Assembly: GCA_903930255.1 (NCBI GenBank)
Contig: CAIYYA010000020.1
Coordinates: 1 to 50,086 of the forward strand
DNA: 50,086 nt
Origin: an uncultured beta proteobacterium
GTDB taxonomy: Bacteria > Pseudomonadota > Gammaproteobacteria > Burkholderiales > Burkholderiaceae_C
Direction: 5' to 3'
Positions 42,557-50,086 of the stretch are shown here, one piece after another. Below the pieces are notes generated by a model, which had not been told where the DNA came from, did not search any database, and saw nothing but the letters and a program-made list of their open reading frames with translations. Made by a program: the position numbers and the translations under genes. The first letter of the stretch is position 1. Every line of letters starts with the position of its first letter.

Positions 42557-43303
42557 TTGCTTGTGCGGTTGACTTGGCCGTTACCCGCCGCATTGGCCTG
42601 GGCCAGCGCCTGGGCCATCTACTATTTGCTGCCACATTGGGGCTTGTCGAGCGAGTTGACGTTGGGCGTGTCCTGTGCGCTCGGTATCGTGCTCAGTGTG
42701 GCAGGCGCTACTTGGTGGCGCCGCATCATGATTGGACTGGGCTTTCCACTGTCAATGCTGCTGGCAAACGCGGCAACCGTACCCGCTTGGGCTTGGCTGC
42801 TGCCATTGTTGGTTCTGTTGCTGGTGTATCCATTAAACGCGTGGCGTGATGCCCCCTTGTTTCCCACGCCAAATCATGCATTAAAAGACCTTCCAGCGCA
42901 TGTGCAGCTTGCACAAGACGCTATGATTTTGGATGCAGGTTGTGGTTTGGGAGATGGTTTGATCGCCTTGCGTCTTGCCTACCCGAGTTCCCGACTTGAC
43001 GGCCTTGAGTGGAGTTGGCCACTGCGCGCAGCGTGCGCTATGCGCTGTCCTTGGGCTCGCGTGCGCCAGGGCGATATCTGGAAAGCTGATTGGTCAGCCT
43101 ATGAGCTGGTGTATCTTTTTCAGCGTCCCGAGAGCATGGCGCGTGCGGCTGTCAAAGCCATGGCTGAACTCAAGCCCGGCTGCTGGTTGGTGAGTTTGGA
43201 GTTTGAGGCATGCGATTTATCTCCCCATGCACGTTTGGAAGCTCCTGATGGGCGTCCAGTTTGGGTCTATAAAATGCCTCTAGCGCTTAATGGCAGGACA
43301 TGA
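42557..43303 (+). CDS. Membrane-anchored class I SAM-dependent methyltransferase
   Basis: A 248-residue protein with three to four N-terminal membrane spans (about 9-90) and a C-terminal methyltransferase-like domain with motif I ILDAGCGLGDGL near residue 124, LDGLEWS, and VRQGDIWKADW. Relatives are found in betaproteobacteria but I know no substrate. The first codons contain TTG and GTG starts only (42557, 42563); neither has a strong ribosome binding site. It follows the tetrahaem cytochrome by 31 bases, possibly co-transcribed. Confidence 0.8.
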   Translation: MLVRLTWPLPAALAWASAWAIYYLLPHWGLSSELTLGVSCALGIVLSVAGATWWRRIMIGLGFPLSMLLANAATVPAWAWLLPLLVLLLVYPLNAWRDAPLFPTPNHALKDLPAHVQLAQDAMILDAGCGLGDGLIALRLAYPSSRLDGLEWSWPLRAACAMRCPWARVRQGDIWKADWSAYELVYLFQRPESMARAAVKAMAELKPGCWLVSLEFEACDLSPHARLEAPDGRPVWVYKMPLALNGRT

Positions 43304-43377
43304 GTAGCTCCTAATTTCAGAGCAATTTTTGATATCCATCTGGGTTCAGGCACGATAATGGATCACAGCCGACAAGT

Positions 43378-43394
43378 TTGGCGCGTTTTTTGCT
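43378..43394 (+). promoter_or_regulatory. Sigma-54 type promoter of amtB
   Basis: TTGGCGCGTTTTTTGCT matches the -24/-12 consensus YTGGCACGNNNNTTGCW with one substitution and the required 10 bases between GG and GC. It lies 73 bases before the amtB start codon. RpoN and NtrC control of ammonium transporter genes is well established. Confidence 0.7.
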
Positions 43395-43399
43395 TTGAC

Positions 43400-43437
43400 T
43401 TGGTGCGTTTTATAAAAATGCACTAAAAACGCACCAA
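43400..43437. promoter_or_regulatory. 12-base inverted repeat in the amtB leader
   Basis: TTGGTGCGTTTT and AAAACGCACCAA flank a 14-base AT-rich spacer, directly downstream of the sigma-54 promoter. The GGTGC/GCACC halves recall NtrC half-sites, but orientation and spacing differ from the classical site. It may bind another regulator or fold in the leader RNA. Confidence 0.5.
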
Positions 43438-43466
43438 CTCAACTCATTTCATCCCAAGAGGTTTTT

Positions 43467-44669
43467 ATGGAAGCACTAAAACAGGGCGCCGATACTCTGT
43501 TCATTCTTCTCGGCGCAATCATGGTGCTGGCCATGCACGCGGGTTTTGCGTTTTTAGAGCTGGGCACAGTGCGCCGCAAAAACCAGGTCAACGCCCTGGT
43601 GAAGATTTTGGTCGACTTTTCGGTCTCTACCGTGGTGTATTTCATTGTGGGTTACGGCGTAGCCTATGGCACGAGCTTCTTTGTCGGGGCCGAGCAGCTG
43701 GCGGCCAAAAATGGCTATGAGCTGGTGAAGTTCTTCTTTTTGCTGACTTTTGCCGCGGCCATTCCGGCGATTATTTCGGGTGGAATTGCCGAGCGCGCCA
43801 AATTTTGGCCGCAATTGATTGCCACAGCCATCATCGTCGGATTTATCTACCCGTTTTTTGAAGGCATCGCCTGGAACCAGCATTTTGGTGTGCAAGCCTG
43901 GATCAAATCATTCACTGGCGAGGAGTTTCATGACTTTGCCGGGAGCGTGGTGGTGCACGCCGTGGGTGGCTGGATCGCCTTGCCTGCTGTAGTTTTGCTC
44001 GGTGCACGTGCCAACCGTTATCGAAAAGACGGCGCCATGTCAGCGCATCCGCCATCCAGCATTCCATTTTTGGCACTTGGTGCCTGGGTGTTGACGGTGG
44101 GCTGGTTTGGTTTTAACGTGATGAGTGCCCAAACACTCGACAAAGTCTCGGGTCTGGTCGCGGTGAATTCACTTTTGGCCATGGTTGGCGGCACATTAGC
44201 GGCACTCATCGCAGGCAAAAACGACCCCGGTTTTGTTCACAATGGTCCGCTTGCCGGCTTGGTAGCCGTCTGTGCGGGTTCAGATTTGATGCACCCTTTG
44301 GGTGCCTTGGTGGTCGGTTCCGTGGCTGGGGCCTTGTTTGTCAGCATGTTCACCTTGACGCAAAACAAATGGAAGATTGACGATGTGCTGGGTGTTTGGC
44401 CGTTACACGGCTTGTGCGGCACCTGGGGCGGTCTGGCTGCGGGTATTTTTGGATCTAAAGCCCTTGGTGGTCTGGGTGGTGTGGCGTTTGGAGCCCAGCT
44501 AATCGGCACACTCATGGGCGTTGCCTGGGCCATTGTGGGTGGGGTGCTGGTGTATGGTCTGCTCAAAATGACCCTTGGCTTGCGTCTGAGTCAGGAAGAA
44601 GAATACGACGGTGCCGATTTATCGATTCACAAAATCTCGGCATCCCCTGAGCGTGAATCGAATTGGTAA
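43467..44669 (+). CDS. amtB: Ammonium transporter Amt
   Basis: Amt-family channel of 400 residues with about eleven spans and no long signal peptide. The pore histidine pair is visible in FAGSVVVHAVGGW (about residue 158) and VWPLHGLCGTWGG. FLELGTVRRKNQVNALVK and SGGIAERAKFWPQL are also typical. It imports ammonium under nitrogen limitation. A PII gene (glnK), which usually adjoins amtB, is absent on both sides. A sigma-54 promoter and inverted repeat precede it; AAGAGG is its ribosome binding site. Confidence 0.95.
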   Translation: MEALKQGADTLFILLGAIMVLAMHAGFAFLELGTVRRKNQVNALVKILVDFSVSTVVYFIVGYGVAYGTSFFVGAEQLAAKNGYELVKFFFLLTFAAAIPAIISGGIAERAKFWPQLIATAIIVGFIYPFFEGIAWNQHFGVQAWIKSFTGEEFHDFAGSVVVHAVGGWIALPAVVLLGARANRYRKDGAMSAHPPSSIPFLALGAWVLTVGWFGFNVMSAQTLDKVSGLVAVNSLLAMVGGTLAALIAGKNDPGFVHNGPLAGLVAVCAGSDLMHPLGALVVGSVAGALFVSMFTLTQNKWKIDDVLGVWPLHGLCGTWGGLAAGIFGSKALGGLGGVAFGAQLIGTLMGVAWAIVGGVLVYGLLKMTLGLRLSQEEEYDGADLSIHKISASPERESNW

Positions 44670-44674
44670 ACTTG

Positions 44675-44947
44675 CTATTCTGAGCAAATATAGTCGTAAA
44701 CTGATCCTGGCCAGTCTGGCCATAGTGAGGACTTTCCCTCTGACTCACGCCAAACTTCCTACTTGGGAAAATTTCCGTTTTTGAAACCATCTACAAGTAC
44801 AAGATCGCAATGTTGCATTCGATCGAGCAGATAGTCGAGCGACGGCTCTGGCGCGCCGTGCCATTCAAGCATTAGTGCCCAGCGGTCGTTGCCAAGCAGC
44901 AGAACTTCTTTACAACCAGATTCACGCTCAGGTGAACGGCCAGGTGT
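44675..44947 (-). pseudogene. mobB: MobB (molybdopterin-guanine dinucleotide synthesis adaptor) remnant
   Basis: The minus-strand frame reads PGRSPERESGCKEVLLLGND, RWALMLEWHGAPEPSLDYLL, DRMQHCDLVLVDGFKNGNFP, K, TAG, EVWRESEGKSSLWPDWPGSV, YDYICSE. This is the C-terminal two thirds of MobB. The TAG at 44759-44761 replaces the Leu codon of the family PKLEV segment, and the Walker A N-terminus is missing. MobB assists insertion of guanine dinucleotide into molybdenum cofactor. The rest of the frame is intact, so decay looks recent. Confidence 0.8.
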
Positions 44948-44957
44948 TCACCTGAGC
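44926..44957. terminator. 12-base-pair stem-loop next to the cytochrome b stop
   Basis: GCTCAGGTGAAC (44926-44937) pairs perfectly with GTTCACCTGAGC (44946-44957) around an 8-base loop. It begins exactly after the cytochrome b stop codon on the minus strand. No T-run follows. It may stabilise the mRNA end, and it also lies at the truncation point of the mobB remnant, so it might mark a deletion junction. Confidence 0.5.
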
Positions 44958-45587
44958 CTATTTCGGGTTGTCGTGCTTTTCCTCAAACCCGGTCAACATG
45001 GCTTTGATGTGCGCAAACCGGCTGTGACCCAGCGTGATCAGGTAAAGGTGCATGACCAAAAATCCGCAGAACACAATGAACATCAGAACATGAACGGTGT
45101 CCACCACGCGAACACCGCCGAACAGCTCTATCAAAGTTGAAAAGCGTTTGACATCCCACAGCAGCAAGCCCGAGAAGAACATGATGGGCACCATGAGCAG
45201 CATGATGATCTGGTACATCATGATCTGCAGCGGGTTGAACTTATGGTAAATCGTCGGATGGTGCGGATTCTCTTCACCCAGAAAAATGCCATAACCGTAA
45301 AACTTGATCTGTCGCCATGAGTCCTCAAAATATTTTTTCGAATTCATTTCTGGCAGATATACCGTGATCTTGTCGGTAAACAGGTAAAAGCCGAGCCACA
45401 AAAAGAAATTGGCAATCAACACGAAACCAATGTAGTTATGAACCACCACGGCTGTTCTGAACGGGATCAACTGCACCAGATCCAGGTACCGGATCTGGAT
45501 GCCCGTAGCAATCAGCGCCAAGAACCCCAGGGCGTTGACCCAATGCCAGATACGCACCGGCAGTGGATGTATATAGATTTTTTCCAT
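44958..45587 (-). CDS. Cytochrome b561/formate dehydrogenase gamma-type membrane subunit
   Basis: Four-span dihaem cytochrome b of 209 residues with conserved histidines in YIHPLPVRIWHWVNA, VVHNYIGF, DTVHVLMFIVF and VMHLYLITLGH. Such subunits exchange electrons between quinones and a periplasmic redox partner. The partner is probably the nonahaem cytochrome encoded 9 bases upstream on the same strand. ATG 45587 follows AAGGA; the frame extends to a TTG at 45593. Confidence 0.9.
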   Translation of the reverse strand: MEKIYIHPLPVRIWHWVNALGFLALIATGIQIRYLDLVQLIPFRTAVVVHNYIGFVLIANFFLWLGFYLFTDKITVYLPEMNSKKYFEDSWRQIKFYGYGIFLGEENPHHPTIYHKFNPLQIMMYQIIMLLMVPIMFFSGLLLWDVKRFSTLIELFGGVRVVDTVHVLMFIVFCGFLVMHLYLITLGHSRFAHIKAMLTGFEEKHDNPK

Positions 45588-45596
45588 GGCCAATCC

Positions 45597-47039
45597 TTAT
45601 TTCTGTGTGGTGCCGCTGCTGGCTTTCATGCGTGCCGCATTGAGCTCATCACGTTTGCGCTTGAACAAGCGGTGAGCTGTCAGGTGGGCCACCGGCACAC
45701 ACAGCACCCCCAGTAACACCAAAACCAGCAGGTAATCCAGCAACTTGATGCGTGTGCTGCCAATCGCATAGAAACCGCGCATCGATCCAAAAGATTCGGC
45801 TGAAGTCAGAACCTCTTTTTCGACACCTTGCAGCATGGGGCGCCCATCCGGTCCGGCAATGGACAAGACGACACTGACAAACGGAACCGCACCGGCTTCA
45901 TGGCAGACCTTGCAATCCTTGATGGCCTCCTTTTTTTCACTAAGCTGATGGGACTGTAAACCCGAGCGAACTTCAAGGCGACCACTCAGAATGGCTTTGC
46001 TGCCCGGGTTTTCAAGGTTGAATTCCTTGAGAAAACTACTCAGTTCTTTGGCATCGAGACCAAAATCACCGCCGTCAGCGGCTTTGGTCAGGCGGTCAAA
46101 TTTCGGAACACCCTTGGTCTCAAGAATCTGTTTGCCGCCTACTTTGTCCACCATCCGCAGGTTGACCCGTCGTTGCGCGTATGGCGCATGACAGACTGCG
46201 CATGAAATGGCTTCAAAGTGCTGCCCTGCATTGGGCAACCACACTTCGTGCTTGGCCACAGAGTCCTTGTGGCAGGTCAGGCAGGCGTCCTTGATGCCTT
46301 CACCCAGAGAAGCTGCCTGAATCTTGTGTGAACTATGGCAATCTGCACACAGTGGCGCTTTTTTGCCTTTGGCAACACGCTCAAGTCCGTGTACATCTTC
46401 GGAGTAGGCTCTGAAGATTTCTTTGTGGCAGTTGGCGCAAGGTACATTGGCGATGGGCTCGACCAGTTTGACAGAGCGCAGCGTGTGCGAGTTGTGACAA
46501 TCTGAACAGGTGGGGGCCTTGTCACTACCTTCTTTCAATAGCACTGCGTGCACGCTGTCCTTGAAATCGGCGACATTCTTTTTGTGACAGGTTGTGCAGG
46601 CATTCTGATAAGACAGCCGGTATTCACGCTTGCTCTTCATGGGTACCGCCACCTTGCCGTGGTCTTTACCATCCTGGCTGTCGTGGCAGTCAGTGCAACT
46701 GGTTTCAAAGTGCATCGATAGCAGCAAATCCTTGGTGGAAATCCGCATCGACAGTGACTCGCCCGCATCTGTCATCTTTGCCGCAATGTCCGGTTTGTCG
46801 TGGCATTTCTGGCATGCTTCATCTTCGCTACTGAGCGTGGCATCGTCACGCGGTTTGTCTGCAGCGCTAACAATCTTGGGTGCAGGTTTGGCCTCGCTTG
46901 CAGGCGATGCAGCCGGGGCTGACGCGGAATCTGCTGCTACGACACCAGGTGCAAAGAATCCCAGCGCAAGGCTCAACAAAGCCGAAATCAACGCGCCTCT
47001 TGGGTGCCATTTATGGACGGTTTTGAAATTTATACTCAT
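45597..47039 (-). CDS. Nonahaem cytochrome c with C-terminal membrane anchor
   Basis: A 480-residue exported cytochrome with a signal peptide (ends near VVAAD) and an Ala/Pro-rich spacer. Nine CXXCH sites follow: CQKCH, CTDCH, CTTCH, CSDCH, CANCH, CADCH, CLTCH, CAVCH and CKVCH. One C-terminal span lies near YLLVLVLLGVLCVPVAHLTA, with a basic cytoplasmic tail. With the cytochrome b next to it, it resembles a quinol dehydrogenase module feeding the periplasm. It is divergent from nosZ. Whether it serves N2O reduction or the lost molybdoenzyme is open. ATG 47039 is preferred over TTG 47060. Confidence 0.88.
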   Translation of the reverse strand: MSINFKTVHKWHPRGALISALLSLALGFFAPGVVAADSASAPAASPASEAKPAPKIVSAADKPRDDATLSSEDEACQKCHDKPDIAAKMTDAGESLSMRISTKDLLLSMHFETSCTDCHDSQDGKDHGKVAVPMKSKREYRLSYQNACTTCHKKNVADFKDSVHAVLLKEGSDKAPTCSDCHNSHTLRSVKLVEPIANVPCANCHKEIFRAYSEDVHGLERVAKGKKAPLCADCHSSHKIQAASLGEGIKDACLTCHKDSVAKHEVWLPNAGQHFEAISCAVCHAPYAQRRVNLRMVDKVGGKQILETKGVPKFDRLTKAADGGDFGLDAKELSSFLKEFNLENPGSKAILSGRLEVRSGLQSHQLSEKKEAIKDCKVCHEAGAVPFVSVVLSIAGPDGRPMLQGVEKEVLTSAESFGSMRGFYAIGSTRIKLLDYLLVLVLLGVLCVPVAHLTAHRLFKRKRDELNAARMKASSGTTQK

Positions 47040-47108
47040 CGATAAAGTCTCATGATTCAAAGTTTGCCCGCAAGATGTGCAAGCCCTCGGTACGGTTGCG
47101 CAGGACGC

Positions 47109-47133
47109 AAAAAGCCATCTGATGATGGCTTTT
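47109..47133. terminator. Rho-independent terminator
   Basis: AAAAAGCCATC, loop TGAT, GATGGCTTTT: a stem with A- and T-tracts on both sides, directly after the stop codon of the 57-residue gene and about 70 bases before the nonahaem gene. It separates the two minus-strand genes. Confidence 0.85.
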
Positions 47134-47134
47134 A

Positions 47135-47308
47135 TTACGCAGCAGGTGGCTTGTCCTGATTTGCTTTGCGCTCATTCATTGCCAATTGAAACAACTTGCC
47201 AGGCAACAACACCGCATAAATCAAACCGATAAATGGCGACAAAAAAAACAAGCCCATATTTTGGAGGCGACTTCGGTTAATTTTTGGTGGCTCAAAAGAT
47301 GTAGACAT
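47135..47308 (-). CDS. Small membrane protein, 57 residues
   Basis: A short frame from ATG 47308 encodes MSTSFEPPKINRSRLQNMGL followed by FFLSPFIGLIYAVLLPGKLF and a charged tail QLAMNERKANQDKPPAA. It has one clear membrane span with a basic segment before it. A terminator hairpin follows the stop at once, which supports a real gene, although the ribosome binding site is weak. Function unknown. The position beside cytochrome and nosZ genes suggests a small respiratory accessory protein. Confidence 0.65.
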   Translation of the reverse strand: MSTSFEPPKINRSRLQNMGLFFLSPFIGLIYAVLLPGKLFQLAMNERKANQDKPPAA

Positions 47309-47358
47309 CGTCGTTGCGTTGTGTAGTTACTTAGATAAACAGACAAATCAAGCCCGCT

Positions 47359-47553
47359 TTAGCCTTGGCTGCTATCAGCCATGCCTTCGAGGATAACATG
47401 CTTTGTCAGTTCGGCCAGTACCCGGTAAAAAGCCGGTTCAGCATTGACCTTGATCGCATGCGTGAACGGGCCTATCCATGCGCCCAGATGCTCATTCAAG
47501 AACCGCCTGCGCAGCTCGCTCAGGGATGAGATATCGATCGCGTTGCCAATGAA
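47359..47553 (-). pseudogene. TorD-family chaperone, C-terminal remnant
   Basis: The minus-strand frame reads IGNAIDISSLSELRRRFLNE, HLGAWIGPFTHAIKVNAEPA, FYRVLAELTKHVILEGMADS, SQG. The pattern FL..HL..W...F...I......FYR.L..LT is the C-terminal helix block of TorD/DmsD-type chaperones, which mature molybdoenzymes. A TGA at 47554-47556 cuts off everything upstream. With the mobB remnant it points to a lost molybdoenzyme operon. Confidence 0.5.
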
Positions 47554-47592
47554 TCAAACGATTTTCAGTCATTCCACTGCCCGAGGTTGCGT

Positions 47593-47606
47593 TTGATAAC
47601 TATCAA
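47593..47606 (+). promoter_or_regulatory. FNR/ANR/DNR box upstream of nosZ
   Basis: TTGATAACTATCAA is a perfect match to TTGATNNNNATCAA. TAATCT at 47624-47629 could be the -10 element, which would put the box close to the -40 position of a class II activated promoter. It is 156 bases before the nosZ start. Anaerobic control of nosZ by CRP/FNR regulators is standard. Confidence 0.85.
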
Positions 47607-47761
47607 ATAGATTTGCGCTGACTTAATCTGCATTAAGGCGCATCTATAGCCACCTTGCAAAAATTGCGTCCGTTATCCATCCCGGAAAAATCAGCTCGAC
47701 GACCCATTGCCGCCGACGACGACATGGGCGGTATTAACGTAACCAATTAGGAGAAATGCGA

Positions 47762-50053
47762 ATGAAAAAATTGAGCACCCTGGCTCTCTCGTTGGCAGTA
47801 GCAGGCTTGGGCATGACTGTCACAACAGCCTGGTCGGCTGATACGCTGCAAGATGTCATGAAAAACCGTGGCCTGAGTCAGCAAGACCTGCTGGCAGCCG
47901 CCAAGACCTATGTCCCCACTGGCAAACGCGACGAATTTGTGGCGTTCAGCTCGGGTGGTCAGTCCGGTCAAGTCATTGTGTATGCCATCCCGTCCATGCG
48001 GATTTTGAAGTACATCGGTGTCTTTACACCCGAGCCATGGCAAGGCTATGGCTTTGACGAAAGCTCTAAAAAGGTCTTGGCCGGTGGTCGCATTGACGGC
48101 AAAGACATTACCTGGGGTGATACCCACCACCCAGCCATTTCAGAAACCAACGGCGAATACGACGGCCAGTTTTTGTTCATCAACGACAAAGCCAACCCAC
48201 GTTTGGCGGTGATCGACTTGCGTGATTTCGAAACCAAACAAATCGTGGTTAATCCGGTTTTCAAGTCAGAGCATGGCGGTGCGTTTGTAACCAGCAACAC
48301 CGAATATGTGATGGAGGCCGCGCAATATGCGGCGCCTTTGGAAAACAAGAAGTTTTACCCGCTTGAAGAGTTCAACGAAAAATACCGTGGCGGTGTCACC
48401 TATTGGAAATTTGACCGCAAAGAAGGCCGTCTTGACCCCAAGAAATCTTTCTCGCTTGAGCTGCCACCTTACTCACAAGACTTGTCAGACCTGGGCAAAG
48501 GTGCCTCTGAAGGCTGGTCATTTACCAACTCATTCTGCTCTGAGCGTTATGTGGGGGGCATCGAAAAAGGTCGTCCACCCTATGAGGCTGGCTGCTCGGC
48601 CAAAGACACCGATTACATGCATGTGATCAATTGGAAGAAAGCCGCTGAATTGGTTGCGGCAGGCAAGGCCAAGAAAATTAACGGTCACGATGTACTGATG
48701 ATGGAAACCGCCATCAAAGAAGGCGTGCTGTTCCTGATTCCAGAGCCTAAGTCACCCCACGGAGTTGACGTGACACCGGACGGCAAGAACATCATCGTGG
48801 CCGGCAAGTTGGATACCCATGTGTCGGTTTACAGCTTCGAGAAGATTCAGGCAGCCATCAAAGCCGGTAAGTTTGAGTCCAAAGACCCGTACGGCATCCC
48901 CGTGATTGCCATGAAAGATGCTTTGCAGACCCAGGTGTCACTCGGTTTGGGCCCATTGCATACGCAATATGACAGTAAGTCTTGCATCGCCTACACCTCA
49001 CTGTATGTTGATTCGCAAGTTGCCAAGTGGAACTATTGCGAGGGCAAAGTGCTCGACAAGCTCAGCGTGCATTACAACATCGGCCATTTGATGACCATGG
49101 AGGGCGACTCCACAAAACCAGCCGGTAAATACCTGGTGGCCATGAACAAATTGGCGATTGACCGCTTTGTGCCGGTTGGCCCGTTGCATCCGCAAAATCA
49201 CCAGTTGATTGACATCAGCGGTGAGAAGATGCAGCTGCTTTATGACATGCCGCTACCTTTGGGCGAACCACATTACGTTGTAGCCATTGATGCGAAAAAA
49301 CTCAAACCAGCCGTGCGTTACAAAGTGGGTACCGACAGCCGTACTGACAAGCCGCATCCAGGTGCCACCAAGGCGGGCGAAGAGCGCATTGTGAAGAAGG
49401 GCAACAAGGTTGAAGTGTTTGGTACCTTGATCCGTTCACATATCACACCGGAGACGATTGAAGTCGAAGTGGGTGATGATGTCACCATTAACCTGACCAA
49501 CCTTGAGCGTGCTCAGGACGAAACCCACGGCTTCACCGTGTCAACGTTCAACGTGCATGCCTCGATTGAGCCGGGCAAAACGGTGGCCGTGAAGTTTAAG
49601 GCAGACAAGGAAGGTGTCTATCCCTACTATTGCACCGAATTCTGCTCGGCGCTGCACCTTGAGATGCAAGGCTACTTGCTGGTCAAACCAAAAGGCTGGA
49701 AACCTACCAAAACAGGCGGCCTGGCTGCACAGAGCTACACCGAAGTGGACTACAAAGCAACCGTCAAGAAAGTGGCAGACACCCAAGCCATTATTGATTC
49801 AGTGGTGACCTATATCACCAGCGTCAACTACAAAGACTTCCCAGAAGTGGTCGCCATGGTGGAAGACGCGTTTGACCAGCTTGGCAAAACCAAAGACATC
49901 AAGGCTAAGCACGAAGCGGCTGCTGCCAAGAAAGACTGGGAAAACGCCAATCTGTGGGCTGAGCAAGTCTGGCAATACCAGGTCAAGACCGCTGACCTCG
50001 GTTTGCGGGCGAAGACTTTCCTTGAGCAAAACGGAGCCAAAAAAGTCAAATAA
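47762..50053 (+). CDS. nosZ: Nitrous-oxide reductase NosZ, Sec-type (clade II)
   Basis: Copper enzyme of 763 residues reducing N2O to N2 in the periplasm. The signal peptide MKKLSTLALSLAVAGLGMTV has no twin arginine, marking the Sec-exported clade II type. The propeller domain has histidine motifs of the CuZ centre (THHPAISETNG, SPHGVDVTPDGK, GPLHTQYD, IGHLMTMEGD). The cupredoxin CuA domain shows H589, C624, C628, H632 and M635 (HGFTV, CTEFCSALHLEM). About 115 residues follow the CuA domain as a helical extension without a haem site. ATG 47762 has AGGAGA at proper spacing; ATG 47756 is too close. Other nos genes would lie right of the window. Confidence 0.95.
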   Translation: MKKLSTLALSLAVAGLGMTVTTAWSADTLQDVMKNRGLSQQDLLAAAKTYVPTGKRDEFVAFSSGGQSGQVIVYAIPSMRILKYIGVFTPEPWQGYGFDESSKKVLAGGRIDGKDITWGDTHHPAISETNGEYDGQFLFINDKANPRLAVIDLRDFETKQIVVNPVFKSEHGGAFVTSNTEYVMEAAQYAAPLENKKFYPLEEFNEKYRGGVTYWKFDRKEGRLDPKKSFSLELPPYSQDLSDLGKGASEGWSFTNSFCSERYVGGIEKGRPPYEAGCSAKDTDYMHVINWKKAAELVAAGKAKKINGHDVLMMETAIKEGVLFLIPEPKSPHGVDVTPDGKNIIVAGKLDTHVSVYSFEKIQAAIKAGKFESKDPYGIPVIAMKDALQTQVSLGLGPLHTQYDSKSCIAYTSLYVDSQVAKWNYCEGKVLDKLSVHYNIGHLMTMEGDSTKPAGKYLVAMNKLAIDRFVPVGPLHPQNHQLIDISGEKMQLLYDMPLPLGEPHYVVAIDAKKLKPAVRYKVGTDSRTDKPHPGATKAGEERIVKKGNKVEVFGTLIRSHITPETIEVEVGDDVTINLTNLERAQDETHGFTVSTFNVHASIEPGKTVAVKFKADKEGVYPYYCTEFCSALHLEMQGYLLVKPKGWKPTKTGGLAAQSYTEVDYKATVKKVADTQAIIDSVVTYITSVNYKDFPEVVAMVEDAFDQLGKTKDIKAKHEAAAAKKDWENANLWAEQVWQYQVKTADLGLRAKTFLEQNGAKKVK

Positions 50054-50086
50054 CTTATGCCAGTTCATATGTGCTTCTGCGTGCAG

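Noticed and set aside
44707..44721. TGGCCAGTCTGGCCA as a terminator for amtB
   Set aside because: The stem has a one-base loop and no T-run, and the sequence is explained by the Trp-Pro codons of the mobB remnant.

Overview
The window looks like a chromosomal segment of a betaproteobacterium of the Comamonadaceae (Burkholderiales), probably close to Rhodoferax. The grounds are protein style (MetX/MetW, MinCDE, CcmA-I, MnmG/RsmG/ParAB), a rhodoquinone-type RquA, PPi-dependent phosphofructokinase, and an Mtr-type extracellular electron transfer locus as known in iron-reducing Rhodoferax. This placement is an inference from recognised families; no database search was run.

Layout. 0-3 kb: accessory DNA with a serine recombinase, a strong hairpin and a HipBA-type toxin-antitoxin pair. 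3-7 kb: metXW and, convergent to it, minCDE. 6.9-7.1 kb: an AT-rich gap with four DnaA boxes, an IHF-type site and a run of DnaA-trio triplets, arranged like a replication origin. 7-14 kb: a complete ccmABCDEFGHI cytochrome c maturation operon on the minus strand. 14-15.8 kb: rquA, then a scar with a broken helix-hairpin-helix gene and a tolC fragment. 15.8-22 kb: three surface or outer-membrane protein genes built partly from four copies of one repeat domain joined by threonine-rich linkers. 22-31 kb: the electron-transfer locus, with MtrC-, MtrB- and MtrA-like proteins, small cytochromes and a CymA/NapC-like tetrahaem quinol dehydrogenase. 31-34 kb: an AAA ATPase, a glutathione S-transferase and PPi-PFK. 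34-41 kb: mnmG, rsmG, a TacAT-type toxin-antitoxin, a LysE exporter, and parA, hydrolase and parB, with three parS sites. 41-50 kb: a duplicated dihaem cytochrome, a membrane methyltransferase, amtB, remnants of a molybdoenzyme locus (mobB and a TorD-type chaperone), a cytochrome b/nonahaem cytochrome pair, a 57-residue membrane protein, and a Sec-exported clade II type nosZ behind a perfect FNR box.

How it fits together. The theme is anaerobic respiration through c-type cytochromes. I count 40 CXXCH haem sites in the window. The Ccm operon would install the haems, RquA would supply low-potential rhodoquinone, the CymA-like protein would take quinol electrons, small cytochromes would shuttle them, and the MtrA-MtrB-MtrC conduit would carry them outside. 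FNR-type boxes sit between the divergent cytochrome genes and in front of nosZ. The repeat-domain surface proteins next to the conduit have no function I can name and are the best candidates for something undescribed. The second unusual signal is the origin-like sequence between minC and ccmI, about 28 kb from the parS cluster.
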